From M0108 sp044228795 (GTDB taxonomy: Bacteria > Pseudomonadota > Gammaproteobacteria > Chromatiales > Chromatiaceae), in the NCBI GenBank assembly GCA_044228795.1, contig JBGAUE010000002.1, forward strand, positions 62,001 to 126,000: DNA of 64,000 nt. The letters are read 5' to 3'. The position numbers and the translations under genes were made by a program. Position 1 is the stretch's first letter. The number at the start of each line of letters is the position of its first letter. The notes beneath the pieces are model-generated. The model saw only the letters and a list, made by a program, of their open reading frames with translations, was not told where the DNA came from and searched no databases. Positions 7,344-14,855 of this stretch are shown here, in pieces.

Positions 7344-9884
7344 TTATGCCGGATTTTCCGGTCGGGGATGGTCCTCTTCCCCTAACAAGTCCAGGACGAC
7401 CTGCCAGTTCCCATCCAGCCGCAACTGGGTGTCGACTGGGACGCCACCGGCATCACTGAAGCCCTGGATCAATCCGGTACGGCCGGTAGTGATGAGGCGG
7501 CGGATCTCATCCTGGGTAAGGACACGCCCGGAGAACTGCTTCCAGACCACGAAGTCGCAACCTTCCCGGTAGCGATCGCAACCAAAGCCCCGGCGACCCT
7601 CGATAATGCGACCCTTCCCGCATTTGGGACAGGTCAGGGGCCCAAGGGGGTCCCCTGATTCACCCCTAGGCTCTTTTGGTCCGCTCTCGAAACCTCCTTG
7701 TGGTGCCGCCCTGGAGGGCAGGGATGGGATGGGCCCCGCGTGCGGTCCTTCGAAATCGAAGGCAACCTTGCCATCTTGATTCAACTTCAAGCGCGCGGCA
7801 AAAAGCCGTCCGGTTTTGGCAACGAAGCCCTCGACCTGATCCGTCCGCCCCTCGGCCAGTAGTTGCCCGATCAGGTCCTTGTCGAGCCTGCGCCCCGCCA
7901 GGGTCTTCCACACAGTCAAAGCACAACCCTCGGCGTAACGGCTGCAGCCGAAGGCCTTTGGAGTCTCCACCACCTCACCCTTCTTACAGAGTGGGCAAAG
8001 GCCAGGATCCGTGGCTCGCGCTGGATTGGGGTGCCGCAACCCACCACGCTTGTCCCTGGGCTGGCCACCACTCGCGGCGGCGGCCTGTTCCGGGGTCAGG
8101 GCCGCGCCCTGGGCCACGACGGGGATGAGATGGCGCACCCAGGCGACGATATCGCGATAGAAGTCGTCGGCCCGTCCTTGGCCCTGTTCCACATCCTTGA
8201 GCCGCTGCTCCCAATTTGCCGTCAACGCCGGGCTGCGCAGGGGCTCAGCCACCAGGCCGATGAGGGCCAGGCCCTTGGCGGTCGCCCGCAACTGTTTACG
8301 TTGACGCTCAACGTAGCCACTCCGAATAAGCTTTTCGATGATCTCGGCACGGGTGGCCGGAGTTCCCAGGCCAGACTCCTTCATGGCCCTCGCCAAGGCA
8401 TCGTCCTCGATCTCGCGCCCAGCGCTCTTCATAGCCGCCAACAAGGTGGCATCATCATAGGGTCTAGGTGGTTGGGTCTCCTTTTCCACCACCTCCAGAC
8501 CGGTGACATGGACCCTTTGACCGGACGTCAGGGGTGGCAGGACACCCCCCTCGGTCTCGTCCGCCTCCGTGACACGCCGGAGGGGTTCCACCCGCTTCCA
8601 GCCTGGATCAAGGACCCGGGAACCTCGGGCGACGAAGTCGGCGCCGCCGATATCCAGGAGGGCTCGCGTCTCCTCTACCTGTTCATCGGGCAGGAAGATA
8701 GCGACAAAGCGCGCAGCCACGAGGTCGAAAACCCGCCGTGCTGCCTCCGATAGATGCGCTTGCGGGCGCTTGCCGGTGGGGAGGATGGCGTGATGATCTG
8801 TGAGCCTGGTGTTGTCCACATAGGCCTTCCCAAGCTGGTGACCTGCCTCCAGACGCTGGATCGCCTCAGCGGCCAGGGGATGTTCCAGACCCGTGAGGAT
8901 GCCCGGCAGTTGGGGCAGCATGTCCTCGGAAATGTGGCGACTCTCGGTGCGTGGGTAGCTGATGAGCTTATGAGTCTCGTAGAGGGCCTGGGCCTGCTCC
9001 AGGACCTGGGCGGCAGTGAGGCCAAAACGACGGTTGGCGTCCCGCTGCAGATTAGTGAGGTCGTAGAGGGGCGGCGGCCGATTGTGGCGCACCTTCTGTT
9101 CCACCCGCTTCACCCTGCCTGTGAGGTGGGGCGCCAATTCGCGCTGGAGACGTTCGGCCTCGGCCCGATTGTCGAGGCGGGTTTCGCCATCCCGGTGGTA
9201 CCGGGCGCTGAAGCCCTCCGCCAAGGTCGCCACCAATTCATAAAAAAAGGCCTTAACGAAGCCAGAGATGGCCTGATCCCGAGCCACGATCATGGCCAGG
9301 GTCGGCGTCTGAACCCGGCCAATGGTACACAGAACCCGGTTGTGGACCGTGTAGGCGCGAGTAAGGTTCATACCCACCAACCAGTCCGCCTGGGCGCGGG
9401 CGCGCGCCGCTTGGGCCAGAGGATCGAAGGCGGTGCCGGGCTTGAGATGGGCAAAGCCCGCGCGGATGGCCTCGTCGGTCAGACTGGAAACCCAGAGCCG
9501 CTGGAAGGGCTTGTGGCAGCAGGTGAATTCATAGATGAGACGAAAGATATTCTCGCCCTCGCGCCCGGCATCCGTGGCACAGATTACCGCTTCGGTATCC
9601 GGGGCATTGAGCAGGCTCTGGACGATGCGCAACTGGCCTGCGGTGCGCTTGTCCGTGCGCAATTGCCAGCGCTCCGGGATCATGGGTAGCTGTGCCAATG
9701 ACCAGCGCCCCGACCAGGCGGCACCATACTCATCGGGCTCAGCGAAATGGACCAAATGACCTAGAGCCCAGGTGACGCGATAGCCCTGACCCTCCAGAAA
9801 GCCCTCCCCCTTCCGCCCGGCCCCCAGAATGCGAGCGATGTCGCGAGCGACGCTGGGCTTTTCAGCTAAGACGAGAATAGACAA
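7344..9884 (-). CDS. topB: DNA topoisomerase III (type IA) with two C-terminal zinc ribbons
   Basis: It relaxes and decatenates single-strand-containing DNA through a tyrosine-linked intermediate. A TTG at 9882-9884 gives (M)SILVLAEKPSVARDIARI, the classic N-terminus; the only in-frame ATG upstream would add a non-homologous leader inside the J-domain gene, so TTG (846 residues) is preferred. Visible features are the Toprim domain with DAGREGENIF, the active-site motif SYPRTESR near residue 310, and two C4-type zinc ribbons near residues 630-660 (CPLCKKG...CSRYAEGC) and 750-785 (CPKCGKG...CDRYREGC). A further glycine- and proline-rich linker separates the ribbons. It is the last gene of a VWA-J domain-topB run. 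Confidence 0.95.
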   Translation of the reverse strand: MSILVLAEKPSVARDIARILGAGRKGEGFLEGQGYRVTWALGHLVHFAEPDEYGAAWSGRWSLAQLPMIPERWQLRTDKRTAGQLRIVQSLLNAPDTEAVICATDAGREGENIFRLIYEFTCCHKPFQRLWVSSLTDEAIRAGFAHLKPGTAFDPLAQAARARAQADWLVGMNLTRAYTVHNRVLCTIGRVQTPTLAMIVARDQAISGFVKAFFYELVATLAEGFSARYHRDGETRLDNRAEAERLQRELAPHLTGRVKRVEQKVRHNRPPPLYDLTNLQRDANRRFGLTAAQVLEQAQALYETHKLISYPRTESRHISEDMLPQLPGILTGLEHPLAAEAIQRLEAGHQLGKAYVDNTRLTDHHAILPTGKRPQAHLSEAARRVFDLVAARFVAIFLPDEQVEETRALLDIGGADFVARGSRVLDPGWKRVEPLRRVTEADETEGGVLPPLTSGQRVHVTGLEVVEKETQPPRPYDDATLLAAMKSAGREIEDDALARAMKESGLGTPATRAEIIEKLIRSGYVERQRKQLRATAKGLALIGLVAEPLRSPALTANWEQRLKDVEQGQGRADDFYRDIVAWVRHLIPVVAQGAALTPEQAAAASGGQPRDKRGGLRHPNPARATDPGLCPLCKKGEVVETPKAFGCSRYAEGCALTVWKTLAGRRLDKDLIGQLLAEGRTDQVEGFVAKTGRLFAARLKLNQDGKVAFDFEGPHAGPIPSLPSRAAPQGGFESGPKEPRGESGDPLGPLTCPKCGKGRIIEGRRGFGCDRYREGCDFVVWKQFSGRVLTQDEIRRLITTGRTGLIQGFSDAGGVPVDTQLRLDGNWQVVLDLLGEEDHPRPENPA

Positions 9885-9903
9885 AGGGGATTTGCGAGGC
9901 CCG

Positions 9904-10665
9904 TCAATCGCCCAATAGGACGCGTTTGGCCTCGTTGATCTTGGCAGCCAGATAGTCGGACCCACCACGATCGGGATGCAATCGCTGCATCAGACGCCGA
10001 TGGGCATCGCGAATGGCTGCGGGGTCTGCCCCGGACGCCAGGCCCAGCACAGCCAGGGCCTCCTCCTGGTTCATTGGCCCACTGCTCGTATGGGGCTGGG
10101 GGCCACCTGGCGCCATCTGGCGCCAGTCCGCGCCCTGGGTCCTATCCAGGTAGGCCTCCAACAGGGTTGCCGACTGGCTATCCTCGCGGCGGCAAAGGTC
10201 CAGGAGGCGCAACAGGACGTCCAGGGCCAATTCGGAAAGGCGCCGTCCCTGATATTCGCCCTCCAGGACCAGGCCATCCATATCGCCACTGGCGTGATTC
10301 AGGGTCATTTCCAAAAAACGGGTGCGGATCGAGGAACTTTGACCCGCCGTTCCCGAGGCCCCGGCCTGGGTAGCACCGCCTACGAGACTACCAAGGCCCA
10401 GCGAGCGCAGTGTCTGGCGGATAGCCGGCAACATCATCAAAAGATTGATGCCGCGCATGGCCACGGGGATGGCGGCGGCCAAGGCGGCAAAGAGAGGGTT
10501 AAGGCGCCCCGTGAGGGCCAGGGCGACGAGGAGGCCCATGACGCCCCAAAAGGCGGCCTGCCGCAAGCGACGGGAAACCTGGGCGGATGGCGTCTTGCGG
10601 AACCAGTGTAGAAACCAAACTAAACCGGTAGCAATCAGGACAAGGAGGAGCAGTCGACCAGCCAT
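9904..10665 (-). CDS. Membrane-anchored protein with C-terminal J domain
   Basis: A 253-residue protein. One N-terminal membrane helix (LLLLVLIATGLVWFLHWF) and two further hydrophobic helices (residues about 35-80) precede a linker and a C-terminal J domain of about 60 residues that keeps the HPD tripeptide (LMQRLHPDRGGSDY). The J domain would recruit and stimulate a DnaK-type Hsp70 at the membrane. The topology, with the J domain last, resembles DjlA or TIM14-like proteins, but the central part does not match either that I can recognise. It starts three bases after the VWA gene ends and stops 19 bases before topB, so the three form one unit. Confidence 0.85.
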   Translation of the reverse strand: MAGRLLLLVLIATGLVWFLHWFRKTPSAQVSRRLRQAAFWGVMGLLVALALTGRLNPLFAALAAAIPVAMRGINLLMMLPAIRQTLRSLGLGSLVGGATQAGASGTAGQSSSIRTRFLEMTLNHASGDMDGLVLEGEYQGRRLSELALDVLLRLLDLCRREDSQSATLLEAYLDRTQGADWRQMAPGGPQPHTSSGPMNQEEALAVLGLASGADPAAIRDAHRRLMQRLHPDRGGSDYLAAKINEAKRVLLGD

Positions 10666-10668
10666 GGA

Positions 10669-11379
10669 TCAGCCCCGGCGAATACCCTGGGTCAAGCGCA
10701 GAACCGCGCCGCCACGCCGGCGGCCAAAATCCTCCAAGGCGCGACGGCCTCCAGCCGCAAAGATGGCGACGGCGCTCAACAAGTCGCGCAGCACCTCGGG
10801 GCTGTGGGCATCAAACGGACACCAGGCCCCACCACTCAGACTGGCAAGGACACGCAGGGTTTTCTCCGCCTGGGGATCACGACCCTCCTGAAAGACGAAA
10901 ACCGGCAACCCCAGCAGACCGAGTTGGCCGGCAAGGTCGGCGAGCCGTGCCGGTTCCTCCTCCATGGCATCGCCGACCAAGACCAGGGCGTCCACCTTGC
11001 CCCGCTTGGCTTCCTCCAAGGCATGAACCAGTACGCGACCGATCTGAGTTAGTCCCGCCGAGCAGTAGACGCGCGTCATGCGCCCGAGCAATTCCTCGGC
11101 CCGGTCACACCAGGGCGAGGCCTCGAATTCATGGAAGCCACCAAAGTGACACAGTTGCACAGAAAGCCCTCCCAGGTTGGCCGTCTCGCTGAACATTGTG
11201 GCTTGGATGGCACAGGCCTGGTCCCAGGTAGGCTCGCGACTGGAGGTAGCGTCCATGGCAAAGATAAGGCGTCCCCGCCGCCCCCCGGGCCGGGCCGGAG
11301 TGGCCTCCAATTTGCGCAGGAAGGCCCCCACCTCGCCATCACTGGCGACTGGATGCAGATCGCGACGATCGCTAGTCAT
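10669..11379 (-). CDS. VWA-like domain protein
   Basis: A 236-residue soluble protein. The segment RLIFAMDATSSREPTWDQA is a von Willebrand A fold opening: a hydrophobic strand, then DxTxS in place of the DxSxS metal site. The later VDALVLVGDAMEE supplies the central strand and acidic residue of the site. The MIDAS-like site therefore looks altered but still plausible for metal binding. There is no signal peptide. It heads the VWA-J domain-topB cluster. The function is unknown; proteins of this type often act as chaperone partners or adaptors, which would fit the J-domain neighbour. Confidence 0.8.
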   Translation of the reverse strand: MTSDRRDLHPVASDGEVGAFLRKLEATPARPGGRRGRLIFAMDATSSREPTWDQACAIQATMFSETANLGGLSVQLCHFGGFHEFEASPWCDRAEELLGRMTRVYCSAGLTQIGRVLVHALEEAKRGKVDALVLVGDAMEEEPARLADLAGQLGLLGLPVFVFQEGRDPQAEKTLRVLASLSGGAWCPFDAHSPEVLRDLLSAVAIFAAGGRRALEDFGRRRGGAVLRLTQGIRRG

Positions 11380-11621
11380 AAGTCGTCGGGGCCGTCAATG
11401 AGGATAGATAGTCAAATCGAAGGAATAAATCGTCTTGGCCACTTCAATAGAAGACAACAGCCCAGACCCATTCAGACTCGGCGATCAAAGGATATGAACC
11501 TCGGAATTAACCCGGGGAAGAGCCGAGGCGTCCAAGGGACGCCAGGCTATGTAGGCAGGAGGACTTGTAGGAAAATCGGCGAGAGTCAAGACGCCGACTC
11601 TCTTCGATATCCATTTTCCAA
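11380..11621. other. Intergenic stretch between hns-like gene and VWA gene
   Basis: It holds the probable H-NS gene terminator (separate entry) and nothing else I can support. The VWA gene's promoter probably lies here, but no clear -10/-35 pair stands out. Confidence 0.4.
11572..11602 (-). terminator. Probable rho-independent terminator of the H-NS-like gene
   Basis: Read on the minus strand, GAGAGTC and GACTCTC can pair, and alternatively TCGGCG pairs with CGCCGA and is followed directly by TTTT. It lies about 20-50 bases after the H-NS-like stop codon. The two stems are mutually exclusive and the T-run is short, so strength is uncertain. Confidence 0.5.
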
Positions 11622-12041
11622 TCAGCCTTCCACGACCTTCAGATAATTGGCCTTGAAGGCATTGCGATCTCCCTTGCTGGCGGGATCATAACCCTGATCC
11701 TGCATCTTTTGCTTCATCCAGCCAGGAGTGGCGCCGCGAGAATAGACATTAGCGGAATTTTCGGGATCAATGTAGAGAGTACGTTGGCGATTATCCGCCG
11801 CAGCGCGACGTGGAGCCGCCGCCGGTCGAGCTGAACCACGGCGCTTTCTGACACCCAACAGGGGAACGATGTCGGCCAGGGAATAACCCCGTTCGGCAAT
11901 CATGTCCTTGATAGCTTGCGCCAATTCATATTTAGCCTGCTCTTTACGTTGCTCAAGGGCCAAGAGGGCATTGAGACGATTCTGTTCGAGATCGGCGACC
12001 AGTCGCTGGATCTCTTCATAGCTCAGGTTTTCTAATTCCAT
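11622..12041 (-). CDS. H-NS family nucleoid-associated protein
   Basis: The ATG at 12039-12041 has AGGAG eight bases upstream; the longer in-frame version lacks this. The 139-residue product has an N-terminal coiled coil for oligomerisation (residues 1-50, LSYEEIQRLVADLEQ), a basic linker (RKRRGSARPAAAPRRAAA) and a C-terminal DNA-binding segment, YIDPENSANVYSRGATPGWM. That segment follows the pattern of beta- and gammaproteobacterial H-NS-like proteins (Y-DPEN...W...G..P.W) but has SRGATPG in place of the usual RGR-type minor-groove loop. It would silence AT-rich DNA. It sits divergently from nrdD across a long AT-rich gap. Confidence 0.88.
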   Translation of the reverse strand: MELENLSYEEIQRLVADLEQNRLNALLALEQRKEQAKYELAQAIKDMIAERGYSLADIVPLLGVRKRRGSARPAAAPRRAAADNRQRTLYIDPENSANVYSRGATPGWMKQKMQDQGYDPASKGDRNAFKANYLKVVEG

Positions 12042-12117
12042 AAAAAATACTCCTGACAAGTAGGGTAGAGACATTGCATACCGAATCCACGAAACCCGAT
12101 ACGGTAATAGGATGGCT

Positions 12118-12145
12118 AATTTAAACCAAAAATCTTTATTGTCAA
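12118..12145 (-). promoter_or_regulatory. Predicted sigma70 promoter of the H-NS-like gene
   Basis: On the minus strand a perfect TTGACA (-35, positions 12145-12140) is followed after 16 bases by TAAATT (-10, positions 12123-12118). The start point would fall near 12111, giving a leader of about 70 bases before the ATG at 12041. Confidence 0.55.
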
Positions 12146-12478
12146 CACACCCTGGAATTCACACCTCCATTGATCACTATGCAGAGATTCCTGAAATATT
12201 CAACCCGGCTATTCAAACTCAAATCCTGAGCATCTCAAAGGCATCTTCATGATATCAGCACACTCAATCGAACTCACCGGATCTGGGCAATTCGTCCTTC
12301 CTGAAGAAACCCACCCGCACAATCGCCAGGGCACTTGGCGGGATGCCGAACCCGACACTTAGGGACCCCTCCCTATGGAAAATGACCTAAACCCCAGCCG
12401 CGACGCCCCCGCAAACTCAGCAATAAAGGAGGTCCCTTAAGTTCGGCCGCACCGGATCGACCCCTTCTGGCTCTTTGC

Positions 12479-12492
12479 TTGACTCAGATCAA
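12479..12492 (+). promoter_or_regulatory. FNR-type binding site upstream of nrdD
   Basis: TTGAC-TCAG-ATCAA differs from the FNR consensus TTGATnnnnATCAA by a single base. Its centre is 12485.5, about 40.5 bases before the start point implied by the TATAAT at 12514-12519. That is the spacing of a class II FNR-activated promoter, and the window itself encodes an FNR protein at about 62 kb. Confidence 0.8.
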
Positions 12493-12493
12493 A

Positions 12494-12509
12494 GCTCTAT
12501 ATATTGTGT
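12494..12509 (+). promoter_or_regulatory. NrdR box 1 upstream of nrdD
   Basis: The 16-base element reads, on the minus strand, acacaatatatagagc and matches the NrdR palindrome acaCwAtATaTwgtgt except near its end. It lies between the FNR site and the -10 element. Confidence 0.8.
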
Positions 12510-12513
12510 TCTC

Positions 12514-12519
12514 TATAAT
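12514..12519 (+). promoter_or_regulatory. -10 element of the nrdD promoter
   Basis: A perfect TATAAT. No good -35 hexamer is present at the right distance; the FNR site occupies that place, as expected for a promoter that depends on the activator. The start point should be near 12526. Confidence 0.65.
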
Positions 12520-12524
12520 ATCAA

Positions 12525-12540
12525 ACACAATATATAGTGC
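12525..12540 (+). promoter_or_regulatory. NrdR box 2 at the nrdD start point
   Basis: acacaatatatagtgc matches the NrdR consensus at all but the last base. It begins exactly 31 bases after box 1, the three-helical-turn spacing typical of paired NrdR boxes, and covers the predicted transcription start, so bound repressor would block initiation. Confidence 0.85.
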
Positions 12541-12557
12541 CATCTCAGGTTACCGCC

Positions 12558-14603
12558 ATGCCCAGCGCCCAACTCAGGCTTGCAACCTTGCCCACCCATG
12601 TCCTCAAACGCGATGGCAACCAGATAGCCTTCGAGGCCGGCAAGATTCGTTCGGCCATCGAACGTGCGGGGCGGGCCAGTGGCGAATTCGGGGCACAGGA
12701 GTCCGAGCGGCTAACCTCCCAAATCGTCAAGGTGCTCAGCCACCGCTTCCACAATGGCCGCCTACCGGATATCGAGGCGATCCAGGACCTGGTAGAACTG
12801 ACCCTCATTGCAGACGACCACTTCGAAACGGCCCGGGCCTATATCCGCTACCGTGAACAGCACCGCAAGCTGCGCTCAGATCGCCGCACCTTGGTGGACG
12901 CCGCCGCCAGTATCGACGAATACCTAAACAAATCCGACTGGCGCGTCGCCGCTAATGCCAACCAGGGCTGGTCGCTGGGCGGGCTCATTCTCAATACCTC
13001 TGGCAAGATGATCGCCAACTATTGGCTATCGCACGTTTACCCCCCCGAGATCGGCGAGGCCCATCGCGCGGGCGATGTGCATATACATGACCTCGATATG
13101 CTGGCGGGCTATTGCGCCGGCTGGTCTCTGCGCACCCTATTACACGAGGGCTTCAATGGCGTGCCAGGCAAAGTCGAATCCGGCCCGCCGCGCCACATGT
13201 CATCTGCCATCGGGCAGATCGTTAATTTCCTCGGCACCCTACAGAACGAATGGGCCGGTGCCCAGGCCTTCTCCAGCTTCGATACCTACATGGCGCCCTT
13301 CGTGCGCAAGGACTGTCTGGAGTATTTCCAGGTTCGTCAGTACCTTCAGGAACTCATCTATAACCTGAATGTACCCTCACGCTGGGGCTGTCAGACACCC
13401 TTCACTAATCTCACTTTTGACTGGGTCTGCCCAGAGGATTTGCGTGATCAGGTACCAGTTATCGCCGGGAAGGAACAGCCCTTCACCTATGGTGATCTGC
13501 AGTATGAGATGGACCTCATCAACCGCGCCTATATCGAGGTCATGACGGAGGGCGATGCCAAAGGTCGAATCTTTACCTTCCCCATTCCTACCTACAACAT
13601 GACCGAGGACTTTCCCTGGGATAGCGAAAACGCCGAGCGCCTCTTCGCCATGACAGCCAAGTACGGCCTGCCCTATTTTCAGAATTTTATCAACTCCGAA
13701 CTTAGACCCAACATGGTCCGATCCATGTGCTGCCGCTTGCAACTCGACCTGCGGGAATTGCTAAAGCGCGGTAATGGCCTCTTCGGCTCCGCCGAACAGA
13801 CGGGTTCCCTGGGCGTGGTGACGCTCAATTGCGCGCGCCTGGGCTATGCCCATGCCGGGGACGAAGCCAGCCTTTTGGCAAGCCTGGACCGCCTGCTCGA
13901 TTTGGCCCGCGATAGCCTGGAGATCAAACGCAAGGTCATTCAGCGTCACCTGGATGACGGCCTCTTCCCTTATACCAAGCGCTTCCTCGGCACCCTGCGC
14001 AACCATTTCTCCACCATCGGGGTAAATGGTATGAACGAAATGGTCCGCAATTTCACTCAGGACCAGGAGGACATCACATCCCACTCAGGCAAGGCACTGG
14101 CCCTGCGTTTCCTGGACCGGACGCGGGCGCGACTGGTGAAATTCCAGGAGGAGACGGGGCACCTCTACAATTTGGAGGCAACCCCAGCGGAAGGGGCCAC
14201 CTATCGTTTCGCCCGCGAGGACCGCAAGCGCTTTCCTGGCATCCTCCAGGCGGGCTCCGCGGATGCGCCCTACTACACCAACTCATCCCAGATTCCGGTC
14301 GGTTACACAGATGACCCCTTTCTGGCTCTGGAGATGCAGGAGGAACTCCAAGGAAAATACACGGGCGGTACCGTGCTACACCTCTACATGAGCGAGCACA
14401 TCTCCAGTTCCGAGGCCTGCAAACGCCTTATTCGCCGCGCCCTGACCCATTTCCGCCTGCCCTATATCACCATCACGCCGATCTTTTCCATCTGCCCCAA
14501 CCATGGTTACATCCCCGGCGAGCACGAATTCTGCCCACGCTGTGACCAGGAAATCATTGCCCGCAAGCAACGCCAGACCCGGACGAGCCGTTGCCATGGG
14601 TGA
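12558..14603 (+). CDS. nrdD: Anaerobic (class III) ribonucleoside-triphosphate reductase, catalytic part without the glycyl-radical domain
   Basis: It reduces ribonucleotides to deoxyribonucleotides without oxygen. The ATG at 12558 (681 residues) is preferred because an upstream GTG lies almost at the predicted transcript start. Residues about 12-100 form an ATP-cone (HVLKRDGNQIAFEAGKI). The thiyl-radical region is GCQTPFTNLTFD, and the zinc-site region SICPNHGYIPGEHEFCPRC is close to the C-terminus. The reading frame then ends after about 20 more residues, so the glycyl-radical segment that normally follows (RVxGY) is absent here. That segment is encoded by the next gene, 34 bases downstream. 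Control is by FNR and NrdR sites (separate entries). Confidence 0.93.
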   Translation: MPSAQLRLATLPTHVLKRDGNQIAFEAGKIRSAIERAGRASGEFGAQESERLTSQIVKVLSHRFHNGRLPDIEAIQDLVELTLIADDHFETARAYIRYREQHRKLRSDRRTLVDAAASIDEYLNKSDWRVAANANQGWSLGGLILNTSGKMIANYWLSHVYPPEIGEAHRAGDVHIHDLDMLAGYCAGWSLRTLLHEGFNGVPGKVESGPPRHMSSAIGQIVNFLGTLQNEWAGAQAFSSFDTYMAPFVRKDCLEYFQVRQYLQELIYNLNVPSRWGCQTPFTNLTFDWVCPEDLRDQVPVIAGKEQPFTYGDLQYEMDLINRAYIEVMTEGDAKGRIFTFPIPTYNMTEDFPWDSENAERLFAMTAKYGLPYFQNFINSELRPNMVRSMCCRLQLDLRELLKRGNGLFGSAEQTGSLGVVTLNCARLGYAHAGDEASLLASLDRLLDLARDSLEIKRKVIQRHLDDGLFPYTKRFLGTLRNHFSTIGVNGMNEMVRNFTQDQEDITSHSGKALALRFLDRTRARLVKFQEETGHLYNLEATPAEGATYRFAREDRKRFPGILQAGSADAPYYTNSSQIPVGYTDDPFLALEMQEELQGKYTGGTVLHLYMSEHISSSEACKRLIRRALTHFRLPYITITPIFSICPNHGYIPGEHEFCPRCDQEIIARKQRQTRTSRCHG

Positions 14604-14637
14604 TGCCAATTCACTATATTTTCAGAAGAGAACCCTC

Positions 14638-14835
14638 ATGTCGGATACCCATACCATCCAACTCAAGGACGAAGAGCGGACCCGCTGCGAGGTCTGGACC
14701 CGAGTCATGGGTTACCATCGCCCCGTGGCCGCATTCAACGCCGGCAAGCGCTCCGAACATCAGGAGCGGCGTTATTTTGTCGAACAAGGGCGGTCCCTGA
14801 CCACACCTGCCGCTGAGGCAAAGACTTGCGATTGA
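14638..14835 (+). CDS. Separate glycyl-radical domain of the class III ribonucleotide reductase
   Basis: A 65-residue product beginning MSDTHTIQLKDEERTRCEVW. Its core TRVMGYHRPVAAFNAGKRSE matches the C-terminal glycyl-radical segment of NrdD proteins, with Gly in RVMGY as the expected radical carrier and the NxGK motif following. It has its own ATG and a GAGA-type ribosome site (AGAGAACCCTC before ATG), so it looks like a genuine second subunit and not the tail of a sequencing frameshift. NrdG, encoded 20 bases downstream, would install the radical on it; the assembled NrdD would use it. It can be compared with stand-alone radical subunits such as YfiD/GrcA. Confidence 0.85.
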   Translation: MSDTHTIQLKDEERTRCEVWTRVMGYHRPVAAFNAGKRSEHQERRYFVEQGRSLTTPAAEAKTCD

Positions 14836-14855
14836 GCAGCACGGCGGAATAAGGC

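Larger units (their letters stand above)
12042..12557. other. 515-base regulatory gap between hns-like gene and nrdD
   Basis: This is the longest gene-free stretch of the window and is locally AT-rich at both ends. It contains the predicted H-NS gene promoter on the left and the FNR/NrdR-controlled nrdD promoter on the right (separate entries). The middle (about 12,200-12,440) is GC-richer with short inverted repeats, for example TAGGGA-CCCC-TCCCTA at 12360-12375. No open frame with a good start is seen. A small RNA there is possible but has no positive support. Confidence 0.6.

Noticed and set aside
7863..9689. Long open frames on the plus strand opposite topB
   Set aside because: They lie antisense to a clear topoisomerase III, have no ribosome sites or recognisable domains, and follow from GC-rich codon usage.
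12171..12184. A TTGAT half-site followed by a weak partner in the hns-nrdD gap
   Set aside because: The second half matches only about three of five bases and no promoter lies at a sensible distance.
12360..12375. TAGGGA-CCCC-TCCCTA hairpin as a riboswitch or terminator
   Set aside because: Short stem with no conserved surrounding elements and no T-run; mentioned only in the gap entry.
14590..14640. A sequencing frameshift joining nrdD and the glycyl-radical segment
   Set aside because: The second part has its own ATG with an upstream purine-rich site, an unrelated leader MSDTHTIQLKD, and a 34-base gap, so a single indel would not restore a normal chain. Kept as a genuine split, with the check listed.
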